DNA from: Gammaproteobacteria bacterium | Lineage (GTDB): Bacteria > Pseudomonadota > Gammaproteobacteria > JAJPIJ01 | Length of the DNA stretch: 64,000 bases | Reading direction: 5' to 3' | NCBI GenBank assembly: GCA_035501935.1 | Contig: DATJVC010000024.1 | Coordinates: forward strand, 1-64,000 | Part shown: piece after piece, positions 28,133-36,634 of the stretch | Layout: the number at the start of each line of letters is the position of its first letter | Numbering within the stretch: the first letter of the stretch is position 1 | The notes under the pieces: generated by a model | What the model saw: only the letters and a program-made list of their open reading frames with translations | Told to the model about the DNA's origin: nothing | Database searches by the model: none | Position numbers and translations under genes: made by a program

Positions 28133-29179
28133 TCAGGCCGTTTGCATGGATACCGGATTGGCGGCCGATGTTTGATCGCCGGATTTGATGGGCGCGAGGT
28201 AGGATTCGAACTGCCGCGCGGAATTATCCCACGAGAAACCTTCGGCATATCGCCGGGCGTGATGACGGGATATTTCGAGCGCACGCAGGCACGCCGACTG
28301 TAAATTCCAATCAAGCAACCCCACGGGGCTGCTGCCGATGACATCGATGGGGCCAGCGACGGGAAAAGCCGCCACCGGCGTCCCGCAGGCCAGGGCCTCG
28401 AGCAACACGAGTCCGAAGGTGTCGGTCAGGCTGGGAAAGACAAACGCATCGGCGGCTTGGTAAAAGCGAACCAACTTTTCCACCGGTTGGATCCCGGCAA
28501 AATTGACCTGGGGATATGCGCGCTCCAGTTTGGCGCGCAGCGGGCCCTCCCCCACCACCCATTTCGATCCCGGCAGGTTCAGTTTCAGAAACGCCTCGAT
28601 GTTCTTCTCCACCGCCACCCGGCCCACGTAGAGAAAGATCGGCCGCGCGGTGTTGAGAAAATCGCGGTCTCCCGGCGTGAAGATTTCGGTGTCCACGCCG
28701 TGGCTCCAGGGGACGGTATTGGTGAATCCCCACTGCTGCAAATCGCGACGCACTGCCGCCGTCGGCACCATCAGCGCGCGGGAATGCCGGTGGAAGCGGT
28801 GCAGCCAGCGGTAGGTGATCGCCAAAGGCAACCGAATACGGGCATGCACATATTCCGGGAAACGCGTGTGGTAGGCCGTGGTGAACGGCAGTCGCCGCCG
28901 CAAGCAATAGCGGCGGGCGGCCAAACCCAGCGGTCCTTCGGTGGCGATGTGCAGGGCGTCCGGCGCCGACGATTCAATGCGCGCCACAACCTGGCGGTAT
29001 GGCAGGACGCTCAAGCGGATTTCCGGATAAGTCGGGCAGGGCAGCGACTTGAATCCGGCCGGGGACAGGAATTCCACCGCGTGTCCGCGCCGGTGCATGG
29101 CCTCTCCGATCGTGCGCAGGACGGTCACCACGCCGTTGACCTGCGGCGACCAGGCGTCGGTGACGATTAAGATCTTCAG
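28133..29179 (-). CDS. GT4-family glycosyltransferase (lipid glycosyltransferase candidate), CTG start
   Basis: Retaining GT-B glycosyltransferase, 348 residues. The start KILIVTDAWSPQVNGVVTVLRTIG and the nucleotide-sugar motif VFPSLTDTFGLVLLEALACGTPVAAFPVAGP (E-x7-E type) match GT4 enzymes such as Agt, SqdX and PimB-like glycolipid synthases. No ATG, GTG or TTG lies in frame near this N-terminus. A CTG at 29177-29179, overlapping the upstream stop as CTGA and preceded by AGGAG at 7 nt, fits as the start. It is translationally coupled to the PlcP-like gene, which suggests glycosylation of the diacylglycerol that PlcP would release. Confidence 0.85.
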   Translation of the reverse strand: MKILIVTDAWSPQVNGVVTVLRTIGEAMHRRGHAVEFLSPAGFKSLPCPTYPEIRLSVLPYRQVVARIESSAPDALHIATEGPLGLAARRYCLRRRLPFTTAYHTRFPEYVHARIRLPLAITYRWLHRFHRHSRALMVPTAAVRRDLQQWGFTNTVPWSHGVDTEIFTPGDRDFLNTARPIFLYVGRVAVEKNIEAFLKLNLPGSKWVVGEGPLRAKLERAYPQVNFAGIQPVEKLVRFYQAADAFVFPSLTDTFGLVLLEALACGTPVAAFPVAGPIDVIGSSPVGLLDWNLQSACLRALEISRHHARRYAEGFSWDNSARQFESYLAPIKSGDQTSAANPVSMQTA

Positions 29180-30009
29180 GCGGGGGCTCCTGCTTCGTGA
29201 GAAGCATACGAGATTTCCCGCGGCATGCCGCGCAATTGTTGCCACTCGATAAGCCGCAGTTCGCCGTCCAGGGTCTCGGCCAGGGCGGAAAGGCTTTCCA
29301 CCCAATCGCCATCGTTGCAATACAGCACGCCGTCGATGGATTTGATGACCGGTTTGTGGATGTGTCCGCAGACCACGCCTTGGAAGCCGCGCCGGCGCGC
29401 ATCATTGGCAACGGCGGTCTCGAAATCGGTGATGAAATTCACCGCGTTTTTGGTTTTGTGTTTCAAGTACTGGGACAACGACCAATAGGTCATCCCAAGC
29501 CGGGCGCGGATGTGATTGAACCACTGGTTGAGTTTGAGGATCAGCGTGTAGAGGTGATCGCCCAGCAACGCCAGCCAGCGGGCCCGTTGCACCACGCCGT
29601 CGTACAGGTCTCCGTGCGTGACGAGCAGCCGGCGGCCATCGGCGAGCGTGTGGACAGCCTCCTCCGCTATTTCGATGTCGCCGAAGCGATAGCCGAGAAA
29701 CTGTCGCGCCGCCTCGTCGTGATTGCCGGGGATATAGACAACCCGGGTGCCCTTGCGCGCCTTGCGCAAAATTTTCTGGATGACGTCGTTATGGGCCTGG
29801 GCCCAGAACCAGCGGCGTTTTAGCTGCCAACCGTCGACGATGTCGCCGACCAGATACAGAAAATCGGATTCGTTGTAACGCAGAAAATCCAGAAGATATT
29901 TGGCCTGGCAACCCGGCGTGCCTAGATGGAGGTCGGAGATCCAGATTGCACGATAATGCTGTGGACGGAAAATCAGGAATTCCGCGGTGTCCAGCACAGG
30001 CGTCCTCAC
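29176..30009 (-). CDS. plcP: PlcP-like metallophosphoesterase (phospholipase C of lipid remodelling; LpxH-related)
   Basis: Calcineurin-like phosphoesterase of 277 residues. All metal motifs are present: ISDLHLGTPG, GDIVDGW, PGNHDE, THGD and CGHIHKP. GCQAKYLLDFLRYNESDFLYLVGDIVDGWQLKRRWFWAQ and the KNAVNFITDFE region strongly resemble Sinorhizobium PlcP, which cleaves phosphatidylcholine and ethanolamine to diacylglycerol when phosphate is short. The related LpxH (UDP-diacylglucosamine hydrolase) is shorter and lacks this C-terminal half. The start is a GTG at 30009. A coupled glycosyltransferase, a nearby dgkA and a PhoB-like site support the lipid role. Confidence 0.78.
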   Translation of the reverse strand: MRTPVLDTAEFLIFRPQHYRAIWISDLHLGTPGCQAKYLLDFLRYNESDFLYLVGDIVDGWQLKRRWFWAQAHNDVIQKILRKARKGTRVVYIPGNHDEAARQFLGYRFGDIEIAEEAVHTLADGRRLLVTHGDLYDGVVQRARWLALLGDHLYTLILKLNQWFNHIRARLGMTYWSLSQYLKHKTKNAVNFITDFETAVANDARRRGFQGVVCGHIHKPVIKSIDGVLYCNDGDWVESLSALAETLDGELRLIEWQQLRGMPREISYASHEAGAPA

Positions 30010-30040
30010 ATTTTGGCCGCTGGCATTGGGACATAATCAC

Positions 30041-30069
30041 ATGACAGTAATATTGCGGTTTTGAGACAT
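30041..30069 (-). promoter_or_regulatory. candidate PhoB-binding half-site array upstream of plcP
   Basis: On the minus strand three 7-bp elements repeat every 11 bp with 4-bp A/T spacers: ATGTCTC (30063-30069), CCGCAAT (30052-30058) and CTGTCAT (30041-30047). The last is a perfect half-site and the others match 4 of 7 positions. No clear -10 lies at the standard distance; GATTAT downstream is the best I see. Weaker than the sites at pstS and phoB. Confidence 0.45.
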
Positions 30070-30123
30070 TTTGAATACGGATATTCACTAAGCGCCGTCG
30101 GCGCCGTTACGGCATTCTTCGCT

Positions 30124-30573
30124 TCACAAGAATTTCAGCAACCGTAGAACCGACTCGGGGGGGAACCACAATTTCGCGAGAACCACCGACCAGACCATGA
30201 TGCAGAGCACCAAGGACAGCAGCACGGCGGCGCTACCCATATCCTTGGCCCGTCCCGCGAGTTCATGCAAATCCCTGGAGACACGGTCGGTGACGGCCTC
30301 GACGGCTGAATTGAGCAATTCCACAATCAGCACGATGAGCAGGCTGACGATCAGCGCCAGCCGTTCGTAGGGACTGATTGGCAAAACGCAGGCCAGCACG
30401 GTGAGGCAGGCTGCCAGCCAGCACTCTTGCCGGAACGCCTCTTCGTGACGATACGCCGCCAACAAACCCAGCCGTGAGTATCCCAAGGCATCGCGTAAAC
30501 GCCGCCAGCCTTTGATCTGACCCTTGGCGGGCGCGCCAGTGATCGCGTTCGTGCCGTCTTCATGTATTGTCAT
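30124..30573 (-). CDS. dgkA: diacylglycerol kinase DgkA
   Basis: Inner-membrane kinase that turns diacylglycerol into phosphatidic acid. It is 149 residues with an N-terminal polar extension of about 25 residues before the usual RLRDALGYSRLGLLAAYRHEEAFRQE. VELLNSAVEAVTDRVSRDLHELAGRAKDMGSAAVLLSL is the catalytic signature with the conserved Glu and Asp. Three hydrophobic segments follow the family plan. It lies upstream of the PlcP-like gene on the same strand (115 bp away), so it could recycle diacylglycerol released from phospholipids. It is divergent from the second glycosyltransferase. Confidence 0.92.
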   Translation of the reverse strand: MTIHEDGTNAITGAPAKGQIKGWRRLRDALGYSRLGLLAAYRHEEAFRQECWLAACLTVLACVLPISPYERLALIVSLLIVLIVELLNSAVEAVTDRVSRDLHELAGRAKDMGSAAVLLSLVLCIMVWSVVLAKLWFPPESVLRLLKFL

Positions 30574-30623
30574 GAAAGTGACTTTTTATGTTCATGTGTT
30601 TGCCATTAAACATGGAATATAGT
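30567..30623 (+). promoter_or_regulatory. PhoB-type promoter of the second GT4 gene
   Basis: Plus-strand 7-bp elements at 11-bp steps: TTGTCAT (30567-30573), GTGACTT (30578-30584), TGTTCAT (30589-30595), TTGCCAT (30600-30606), with spacers GAAA, TTTA, GTGT. Matches to CTGTCAT are 6, 4, 4 and 5 of 7. Eleven bases after the last element is TATAGT (30618-30623), a good -10. The layout equals that of known PhoB-activated promoters, where the box replaces the -35. The first element overlaps the dgkA start codon region. Confidence 0.7.
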
Positions 30624-30707
30624 CTGCGCCGCTCGGCGAGGGATTTCGCATGATTGCTCCCCAGCTTGATTAAGTTATCACATGACCACGCGTTTGTTCG
30701 ACGCGCC

Positions 30708-31820
30708 ATGACCAAACCGGAAATTTTTACGGCGGTGCCAGAGAGTTATACCAAATCAGCTTTCGTTAGACGTATTGCCATTATCACCGATGCCTGGCAT
30801 CCGCAGGTCAACGGCGTCGTCAACACGCTGATACATACAGGCGCGGAGCTGTGCAAACTGGGGCATCGGGTGCTGTTTGTCACCCCGCAGTCCTTTCACA
30901 CAGTTCCATGCCCGACCTACCCGTCGATCCGGCTCGCGATTCTGCCCGCCGCGGGCGTTGCCCGCATGCTGCGCGAATTTGCTCCCGAAGCCGTTCATAT
31001 CGCCACGGAGGGCCCGCTCGGCCACGCGGCCAGGACATTCTGCCTGCGTCAAGGCTGGCGCTTCACCACGTCATTTCACACCCAGTTTCCGGAATACATC
31101 CGCGCCCGTGTACCCATACCATTGCAATGGTCGTATGCCTATCTGCGCCGGTTTCACAATGCGGCGGCGGCGACGATGGTCGCCACGCCCTCGATGCTGA
31201 TGCGTCTTCATCAACGACGATTCCGGCGCGTGGCCCTGTGGTCAAGGGGGGTCGACAGCGACTTATTCAAACCTCGGCCCCTGCCGGATATTGACGGGAT
31301 CGGGCCCCGTCCCTTGTTGTTGTATGTTGGACGCGTGGCGGTGGAAAAAAACCTTGAGGCATTTCTGCGTCTGGACGTCGTCGGCACCAAGATCATCGTC
31401 GGTGATGGACCCGACATCCAACGGTTGCGCGCTACCTATCCGAGCAGCAGCTTTTTGGGCGAGAAGCGCGGCCAGGAACTGGCCGCCACCATGGCGGCGG
31501 CAGATGTGTTCGTGTTCCCCAGTCGTACGGATACGTTTGGCCTAGTCATGTTGGAGGCGATGGCCTGCGGCGTGCCAGTAGCGGCCTATCCGGTCACGGG
31601 GCCCATCGATGTCGTCCGCGATGGCAAAACCGGCGTGCTGGATGAAGATCTGGCCACCGCGATCGCCGGCGCCCTGAAAATTCCGCGACAGAACTGCGTG
31701 GAATATGCACGCAGGCACACCTGGCGCGCCTGCGCGGAACGATTTGTCTCGCTGCTGGTGCCCGTGCGTTCCCGGAAAAGCGTAACGAGTAACGTGGCCC
31801 ATGGATGCCTGGCGGGTTGA
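30708..31820 (+). CDS. second GT4-family glycosyltransferase, paralogue of the 28133-29179 product
   Basis: Retaining GT-B glycosyltransferase, 370 residues from the ATG at 30708. VRRIAIITDAWHPQVNGVVNTLIHTGAEL, PCPTYPSIRLAI, VHIATEGPLGHAARTFC and VFPSRTDTFGLVMLEAMACGVPVAAYPVTGP parallel the other GT4 protein nearly motif by motif, so the two are paralogues that probably use similar acceptors or act in sequence. An upstream TTG frame adds 18 residues without a ribosome site. The gene is divergent from dgkA and has a strong PhoB-like promoter. Confidence 0.88.
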   Translation: MTKPEIFTAVPESYTKSAFVRRIAIITDAWHPQVNGVVNTLIHTGAELCKLGHRVLFVTPQSFHTVPCPTYPSIRLAILPAAGVARMLREFAPEAVHIATEGPLGHAARTFCLRQGWRFTTSFHTQFPEYIRARVPIPLQWSYAYLRRFHNAAAATMVATPSMLMRLHQRRFRRVALWSRGVDSDLFKPRPLPDIDGIGPRPLLLYVGRVAVEKNLEAFLRLDVVGTKIIVGDGPDIQRLRATYPSSSFLGEKRGQELAATMAAADVFVFPSRTDTFGLVMLEAMACGVPVAAYPVTGPIDVVRDGKTGVLDEDLATAIAGALKIPRQNCVEYARRHTWRACAERFVSLLVPVRSRKSVTSNVAHGCLAG

Positions 31821-31868
31821 TGCGAGGCAATAAAGTGACGCCAAGCGCGGCGGATCTGCATCAACCTG

Positions 31869-32774
31869 CTAACCCTTGCCGCGGGTGTGGGTACGGTGAG
31901 GGCGCGCCTTGTTCTCGATAAACTCAACGATGGCCCCGGCAATGTCTTTCCCCGAGGCCGCTTCGATACCCTCCAATCCGGGTGAGGAATTGACCTCGAT
32001 CACCAGCGGGCCGTGATTGGAGCGCAGGAGGTCCACGCCGCAGACGTTGAGGCCGATGATTCTGGCGGCGCGCACGGCGATGGCGCGTTCTTCCGGGGTG
32101 ATGCGGATCAAGGATGCACTGCCGCCGCGGTGCAAGTTGGAACGGAATTCTCCCTCCCTGCCCTGGCGCCGCATGGCGGCGATGACCTTCCCGCCGATGA
32201 CCAGGCAGCGGATGTCCATGCCCTTCGCTTCGCGGATGTATTCCTGCACCAGGATGTTGGCCTTGATACCCATGAATGCCTCCACCACGCTCTCCGCCGC
32301 CTTGGCGGTTTCCGCGAGCATCACGCCCACGCCTTGCGTGCCTTCCAGCAGTTTGATCACGACCGGCGCGTTGCCGACATGGCGGATGAGGTCCTTGATG
32401 TCCTCCTGAGAATGGGCGAAACCGGTGACTGGCAACCCGACGCCCCTGCGCGCCAGCAATTGCAGGCAGCGCAGCTTGTCGCGCGAGCGGGTGATGGCCA
32501 CTGATTCATTAATGCTGAATACGCCCATCATTTCAAACTGTCGCACCACGGCGGCGCCGTAGAATGTAACCGAAGCGCCGATGCGGGGGATGATGGCGTT
32601 GAAACCGGTCAGTTCCTGGCTGTGGTAAAAAACGCGTGGGTGATGGGCGGTGATGTCCATGTAACAACGTAGAAAGTCGATGACTCGCACTTTGTGGCCG
32701 CGTTGCTTCGCCGCCTCGACCAAGCGGCGCGTGGAATACAGTCTGGGGTTGCGTGACAGGACGGCAATCTTCAT
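31869..32774 (-). CDS. rimK: RimK-family ATP-grasp glutamate ligase
   Basis: ATP-grasp ligase that adds glutamate to the C-terminus of ribosomal protein S6 or makes poly-alpha-glutamate. The ATG at 32774 has GGAGGAT upstream and gives [22 protein letters not shown], the RimK start, with 301 residues. ATP-grasp motifs are [39 protein letters not shown] and [28 protein letters not shown]. It overlaps a retropepsin-like gene by 4 bp (ATGA), matching the RimB-RimK pairing known in Pseudomonas. Confidence 0.94.
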   Translation of the reverse strand: MKIAVLSRNPRLYSTRRLVEAAKQRGHKVRVIDFLRCYMDITAHHPRVFYHSQELTGFNAIIPRIGASVTFYGAAVVRQFEMMGVFSINESVAITRSRDKLRCLQLLARRGVGLPVTGFAHSQEDIKDLIRHVGNAPVVIKLLEGTQGVGVMLAETAKAAESVVEAFMGIKANILVQEYIREAKGMDIRCLVIGGKVIAAMRRQGREGEFRSNLHRGGSASLIRITPEERAIAVRAARIIGLNVCGVDLLRSNHGPLVIEVNSSPGLEGIEAASGKDIAGAIVEFIENKARPHRTHTRGKG

Positions 32775-33232
32775 GGGATCCTCCGCTTCCCCAACCGCGG
32801 CCTGCCCAGCAGATAAGAGGCGGCCGGATCGACCACCAGACGACGATGCATGGCCGTGCGGCCCAGCAACATGCGAAAACGCATGGTGTCGCGATCGGTG
32901 ATCGTGACCTCGATGCGATGGCGCTGTTCGCACAACTGTACCGTCGTTACGATGACGACGCGCTTTTCGCTGTGGCCGCCGGAGTCGGTCACCCAGCGCT
33001 CATCCAGAATATCGGCTTCGCAGATCACGACCCGATCGGCTCGGTGTTGGCTGGGATGCATTTGGAACCGCACGCGGGGCACGCCGCGTTCCACCGTGCG
33101 GGCCACGGAAAATGCGTGCAGGGCGGAGGTACGGGCGCCGGTATCCACCTTGGCCTTGATTGCGGGGATGCGCAAATCCGGCAAACCCACCCATTCGCGC
33201 CATCCGACCCGAATCATTTTTTCCAGCGGCAT
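32771..33232 (-). CDS. rimB: RimB-like retropepsin-type protease (DUF785/COG4067)
   Basis: Small protein of 153 residues with [15 protein letters not shown] near residue 28; DTGA is the aspartic-protease motif of one retropepsin unit. The fold is completed by [14 protein letters not shown] and [20 protein letters not shown]. The ATG at 33232 gives [20 protein letters not shown], the usual family start. It overlaps rimK by 4 bp, the arrangement seen in RimABK systems where RimB modulates RimK activity or trims its product. Proteins of this family are often annotated as ATP-dependent zinc proteases, a name without support in this sequence. Confidence 0.85.
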   Translation of the reverse strand: MPLEKMIRVGWREWVGLPDLRIPAIKAKVDTGARTSALHAFSVARTVERGVPRVRFQMHPSQHRADRVVICEADILDERWVTDSGGHSEKRVVIVTTVQLCEQRHRIEVTITDRDTMRFRMLLGRTAMHRRLVVDPAASYLLGRPRLGKRRIP

Positions 33233-33294
33233 GGTTATGCCCCCCCACACCCACCCCCGGTCCGCATGATGAGCGGGCCGGTTTATGACAAGTA

Positions 33295-34071
33295 TCAGGT
33301 CAAGAACCGGCCGCCGTCGAGCCGGAGGATCTGGCCGGTGCAATAGCTGGCGTCACGGACCAGAAACAGCACGGCACGGGCGGCGTCCTCCGGTGTGCCC
33401 GGCCGGCCCAGCGGCACTCGGGTCATGTAGGCGCGCCGTTCGGCCTCGGTATAGGATTCGGCCCATTCGATCACCCCCGGCGCGATGGCGTTGACAGTCA
33501 CCCGCGGCGCCAGCTCAATGGCGCAGGACGAGGTGATTTCCATCAAGGCGGCCTTGGAGGCATTGTATGCCAGATAATGTTTCAGCGGTTCACCCATGAC
33601 GTGAATGTCTATGAAGTTCACCACCCGGCCGGCGCTGTCGGGATCACGGGAGTCGTGGTGTGCCCCCAAAAGCGGTGCGAAGCGCTGGATCAAGCGCAAT
33701 GGCGCGCGGGCATTTACGGCCTGATTCAGATCATAATCCGCGGCGCCGACCTTTCCCCACGGCGTGGGCGCGAAGCTGCTGGCGTTATTGATGAGCGCAT
33801 CCAGGCGTTCAAAACCGGCCATCAGCGCCGATGCAATTACGGCGTCGGCGTCAGGCTGCGACAGATCCGCGGCGATCGCGAGCCCGCGCCGGCCCAGTGC
33901 TTCGATGCGGGCCACCACTTCCGCCGCCTCTTCCCGGCTGCGCTGGTAGGTGATGGCGACATTCATGCCGGCCTCGGCCAGTTTGAGCGCCACGGCGCGG
34001 CCCACGCGCCGGGCGCCACCGGTCACCAGCGCGACTTTGTTCACCACCGACGGAGATTGATTGGCTGTCAT
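33295..34071 (-). CDS. pteridine reductase-like short-chain dehydrogenase
   Basis: NADPH-dependent SDR of 258 residues. [22 protein letters not shown] is the cofactor loop with the TGxxRRxG form typical of pteridine reductases, favouring NADPH. NNAS is the structural motif, and [11 protein letters not shown] carries the catalytic Tyr and Lys. IALRxDG near the end ([13 protein letters not shown]) is the usual SDR tail. The substrate is inferred from resemblance to PTR1-like enzymes such as FolM; other SDR substrates are possible. It lies 62 bp from the RimB-like gene. Confidence 0.82.
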   Translation of the reverse strand: MTANQSPSVVNKVALVTGGARRVGRAVALKLAEAGMNVAITYQRSREEAAEVVARIEALGRRGLAIAADLSQPDADAVIASALMAGFERLDALINNASSFAPTPWGKVGAADYDLNQAVNARAPLRLIQRFAPLLGAHHDSRDPDSAGRVVNFIDIHVMGEPLKHYLAYNASKAALMEITSSCAIELAPRVTVNAIAPGVIEWAESYTEAERRAYMTRVPLGRPGTPEDAARAVLFLVRDASYCTGQILRLDGGRFLT

Positions 34072-34322
34072 ACGGAGCGCCGGCGATTATTTCATGCGTG
34101 ACGCGAGATTATTAACGTGCACCATAACTGATCTCCGGCGGATGCGTCTATTGCGTCACAAAGTGGCCGTGAGAAAATAGTGGCTTCCGTCGCGAGATTA
34201 GTCTATGCTTTGTCCCGCTGCAGTGTAAGTCGCAGGATGGTGAAGATGTTCCTCGAAAACCTCTCTATGCTGCCTTCGATCGATCTGCAACACACCCGTT
34301 TAATTTTTTGGAGTTAATACGC

Positions 34323-34532
34323 ATGGCAACAGGTACTGTAAAGTGGTTTAATGAAGCAAAGGGGTACGGTTTCATTACTCCGAGTGAAGGTGGTGACGAT
34401 GTGTTCGTGCACTACTCCGCAATCAAGGGTTCCGGTTTCCGGACCTTGCAGGAAGGTCAGAAAGTAAACTTCGAGGTGCAGCGCGGCCCCAAGGGCTTGC
34501 AGGCATCGGCGGTGACGCCAGCGGAAGCCTGA
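34323..34532 (+). CDS. cold-shock domain protein
   Basis: RNA chaperone of 69 residues. [20 protein letters not shown] contains RNP1 (KGYGFI), and DVFVHYSAI is RNP2 (VFVHF-like). The ATG at 34323 has GGAG at 34311-34314; a TTG frame five codons earlier is not needed. The 250 bp upstream has no gene and could be a long regulatory leader, as is common for csp messages. A hairpin-plus-T-tract terminator overlaps the stop codon. Confidence 0.95.
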   Translation: MATGTVKWFNEAKGYGFITPSEGGDDVFVHYSAIKGSGFRTLQEGQKVNFEVQRGPKGLQASAVTPAEA

Positions 34533-34545
34533 TCCCGGCTTTTTT
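34524..34545 (+). terminator. candidate terminator of the cold-shock gene
   Basis: Stem GAAGCC (34524-34529) pairs with GGCTTT (34537-34542) around a 7-base loop, followed by more T (to 34545). The stem is short and includes a G-T pair, so it is a moderate terminator. It overlaps the last coding codons. Confidence 0.5.
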
Positions 34546-34987
34546 CAGGCATATCCGCCGGGTGCGGAACCGCCTGAAGCAGAGGGTCGATTCGCGCCAC
34601 CACGCTGATCGGCGATCTCGACATCGCGCGTTGACCTTGGAAATCTCAGCGCGCTTACTGCGCCGTGACCCGCTAGGGGGGGCGTGCTGCTTCCCGTAAG
34701 GGGGTTGGGCGATTGACGAATATTGAGGTGCAAGCCGCGGTTCGGCGGGTATTGCCATGCACTGCGCGTGTGGCGTTCATGACCGCACCGGGGTGTTCGC
34801 AACGCAATTGACGTCAGGGGAGATTTTACCCACCGACTGCGTCAGTCAGGTGAGCGTGTCGCGGCATAATAATCGTTCAGACTCACGATTGCACCGGCCA
34901 TCCCCGATATTTACCCTTTGAAATCCCGTTGATATTTTGAGGTCGGATTGTGGCGGTCTCCTGCTCCGAGTATAGTTTTTCCGGTTT
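34546..34987. other. intergenic region of about 440 bp without a recognised gene
   Basis: Neither strand gives a credible protein here; the short open frames have no family-like sequence. There is a G-rich island (GCTAGGGGGGGCG near 34673) and palindromic stretches that could be RNA structure, but I could not assign a known small RNA. The ttcA promoter should lie near its 3' end. Confidence 0.5.
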
Positions 34988-35845
34988 ATGCACGCCTCCT
35001 CAATTCCATCTTCGCGCGACGACAGGAAAGACCGGCTTGAATTAAACAAGCTGGCCAAACGCCTGCGGCGCTTTGTGGGACGCGCCATCGAGGACTACCA
35101 GATGATCGAGCCCGGAGATCGGGTCATGGTCTGCATGTCCGGAGGCAAGGATTCCTACACGCTGCTGGACATCCTGCTCAGCCTTCAGCGCAGTGCACCG
35201 GTGGATTTCGAACTCATTGCCGTCAATCTGGACCAGAAGCAGCCGGGATTTCCGGTACACGTGTTGCCCGATTATCTGTCCGCCCGCGGCGTGCCTTATC
35301 ACATTTTGAATGAGGACACCTATAGCATCGTCAAACGTGTAGTGCCGGAGGGTAAGACCACCTGCGGGTTATGTTCCCGGCTGCGGCGCGGCATCCTCTA
35401 CCGGCATGCCAAGTCCTCCGGCATGACCAAGATCGCGCTGGGCCATCATCGCGACGATATCATTGAGACGCTGTTTCTCAACCTGTTCTTCGGCGGGCGG
35501 ATGAAGGCCATGCCGCCGAAGCTGCTCTCCGATGACGGCGCGCATATTGTCATCCGGCCGCTGGCCTACTGCCCGGAAAGAGACATTGAAACATATGCCG
35601 TACTGCAAGGCTTTCCGATTATTCCCTGCAATCTTTGCGGCAGCCAGGAAAACCTGCAACGCCGGCAAATCAAATCCATGCTGCAGGAATGGGAAAAGAA
35701 ATGGCCGGGGCGTTTGAACAATATTTTTTCTGCATTGCAGACTGTCAATCCATCGCATCTTGCCGATAAAAATCTTTTCGATTTCGCCGGGATGGGAACG
35801 AGGGATGGAGTATACAAATCCTGGCTCATTCATGACGGTAAATGA
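34988..35845 (+). CDS. ttcA: tRNA 2-thiocytidine biosynthesis protein TtcA
   Basis: ATP- and iron-sulfur-dependent enzyme that thiolates C32 of some tRNAs. It is 285 residues. The PP-loop is [18 protein letters not shown] (SGGKDS near residue 52). Two Cys pairs, TTCGLCSRL and PCNLCGSQ, bind the cluster. [19 protein letters not shown] is the family's second motif. The start [26 protein letters not shown] fits. It probably forms a short operon with the VTT-family gene that overlaps its end. Confidence 0.96.
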   Translation: MHASSIPSSRDDRKDRLELNKLAKRLRRFVGRAIEDYQMIEPGDRVMVCMSGGKDSYTLLDILLSLQRSAPVDFELIAVNLDQKQPGFPVHVLPDYLSARGVPYHILNEDTYSIVKRVVPEGKTTCGLCSRLRRGILYRHAKSSGMTKIALGHHRDDIIETLFLNLFFGGRMKAMPPKLLSDDGAHIVIRPLAYCPERDIETYAVLQGFPIIPCNLCGSQENLQRRQIKSMLQEWEKKWPGRLNNIFSALQTVNPSHLADKNLFDFAGMGTRDGVYKSWLIHDGK

Positions 35846-36560
35846 TCCAATCCCGAAGAACGATCAAAATAGAATGCTGACAATGTGCAAACGTCTCCTG
35901 GTGTTATGTGGGTTGCTCCTGATTTGGGGATCGGCTTGGTATTTTGACCTGGGCCAAGTGCTGCGCCTGGAAGCGCTGCAGGCACGGCTGTATGAATGGC
36001 AAATGTTCTATGCCAGCCATCCCTGGCTGACCATTGGCGGCTATATACTGCTATTCATCGTCCTCACCGGTGCCTCGTTGCCGTTCGCGGGTGTGCTGGC
36101 GCTGCTGGCAGGCGCTTTATTCGGCCGGTGGGTGGGTTTGCTTACCGTCATGTCCTCCGCAGCTGCCGGTGCCACCATCGCTTTTCTGAGCGCCCGCTAC
36201 TGGCTGCGCGACTGGGTGCGCGTCCGCCTGGCACATCATTACCAGAGGCTGGATGCCGGCTTCCGGCAGGAGGGTTGGGTTTTTTTACTGACCATGCGTT
36301 TGATCGCGTTTCCGTTCTGGATTCTCAACCTGGTCATGGGCCTGACATCTATGGATGTCTTCACATTTTGCGCGGTCAGTCTCATCGGCTTGCTGCCAGT
36401 CATGTTCATCCTGGTCAGCGCCGGGACAGAACTGGCGCAGATCCACAACCTGCGAGACGTACTGTCGCCTGGATTACTGGGGTTGCTGGGCCTGCTTGCC
36501 CTGGTGATATTGCTGATGCGTTTCTTTGCACCTTCGCTGGTGCGCTGGCGACAGCGATAA
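35832..36560 (+). CDS. TVP38/TMEM64 (VTT-family) membrane protein
   Basis: Polytopic inner-membrane protein of about 242 residues, with hydrophobic segments at the N-terminus ([20 protein letters not shown]), then [27 protein letters not shown] and [40 protein letters not shown] is the SNARE-associated/VTT motif. The role in bacteria is uncertain. It is related to DedA proteins, and a true DedA is encoded at 53.5 kb. Starts at 35832, 35874 or 35883 are possible; the first overlaps ttcA by 14 bp and none has a good ribosome site. Confidence 0.78.
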   Translation: MTVNDPIPKNDQNRMLTMCKRLLVLCGLLLIWGSAWYFDLGQVLRLEALQARLYEWQMFYASHPWLTIGGYILLFIVLTGASLPFAGVLALLAGALFGRWVGLLTVMSSAAAGATIAFLSARYWLRDWVRVRLAHHYQRLDAGFRQEGWVFLLTMRLIAFPFWILNLVMGLTSMDVFTFCAVSLIGLLPVMFILVSAGTELAQIHNLRDVLSPGLLGLLGLLALVILLMRFFAPSLVRWRQR

Positions 36561-36566
36561 TCGTTC

Positions 36567-36594
36567 GAAAAAAAGCCCGCCGAAGTGGCGGGCT
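36567..36594 (-). terminator. Rho-independent terminator, minus strand
   Basis: Stem AGCCCGCC (36587-36594 read on the minus strand), a 5-base loop, stem GGCGGGCT (36574-36581), then seven T on the minus strand (the A run 36567-36573). It terminates the small gene at 36635-36916; on the plus strand it may act as a weak terminator for the VTT-family gene, which ends at 36560. Confidence 0.88.
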
Positions 36595-36634
36595 CAAATC
36601 CCAACGAGAAGGGAACAGCGATTACATCGTTTCC

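Noticed and set aside
29180-29320. N-terminal extension of the GT4 open frame into the PlcP-like gene
   Set aside because: It reads the plcP-like gene in another frame, is not similar to GT4 starts, and KILIVTDAW marks the real N-terminus.
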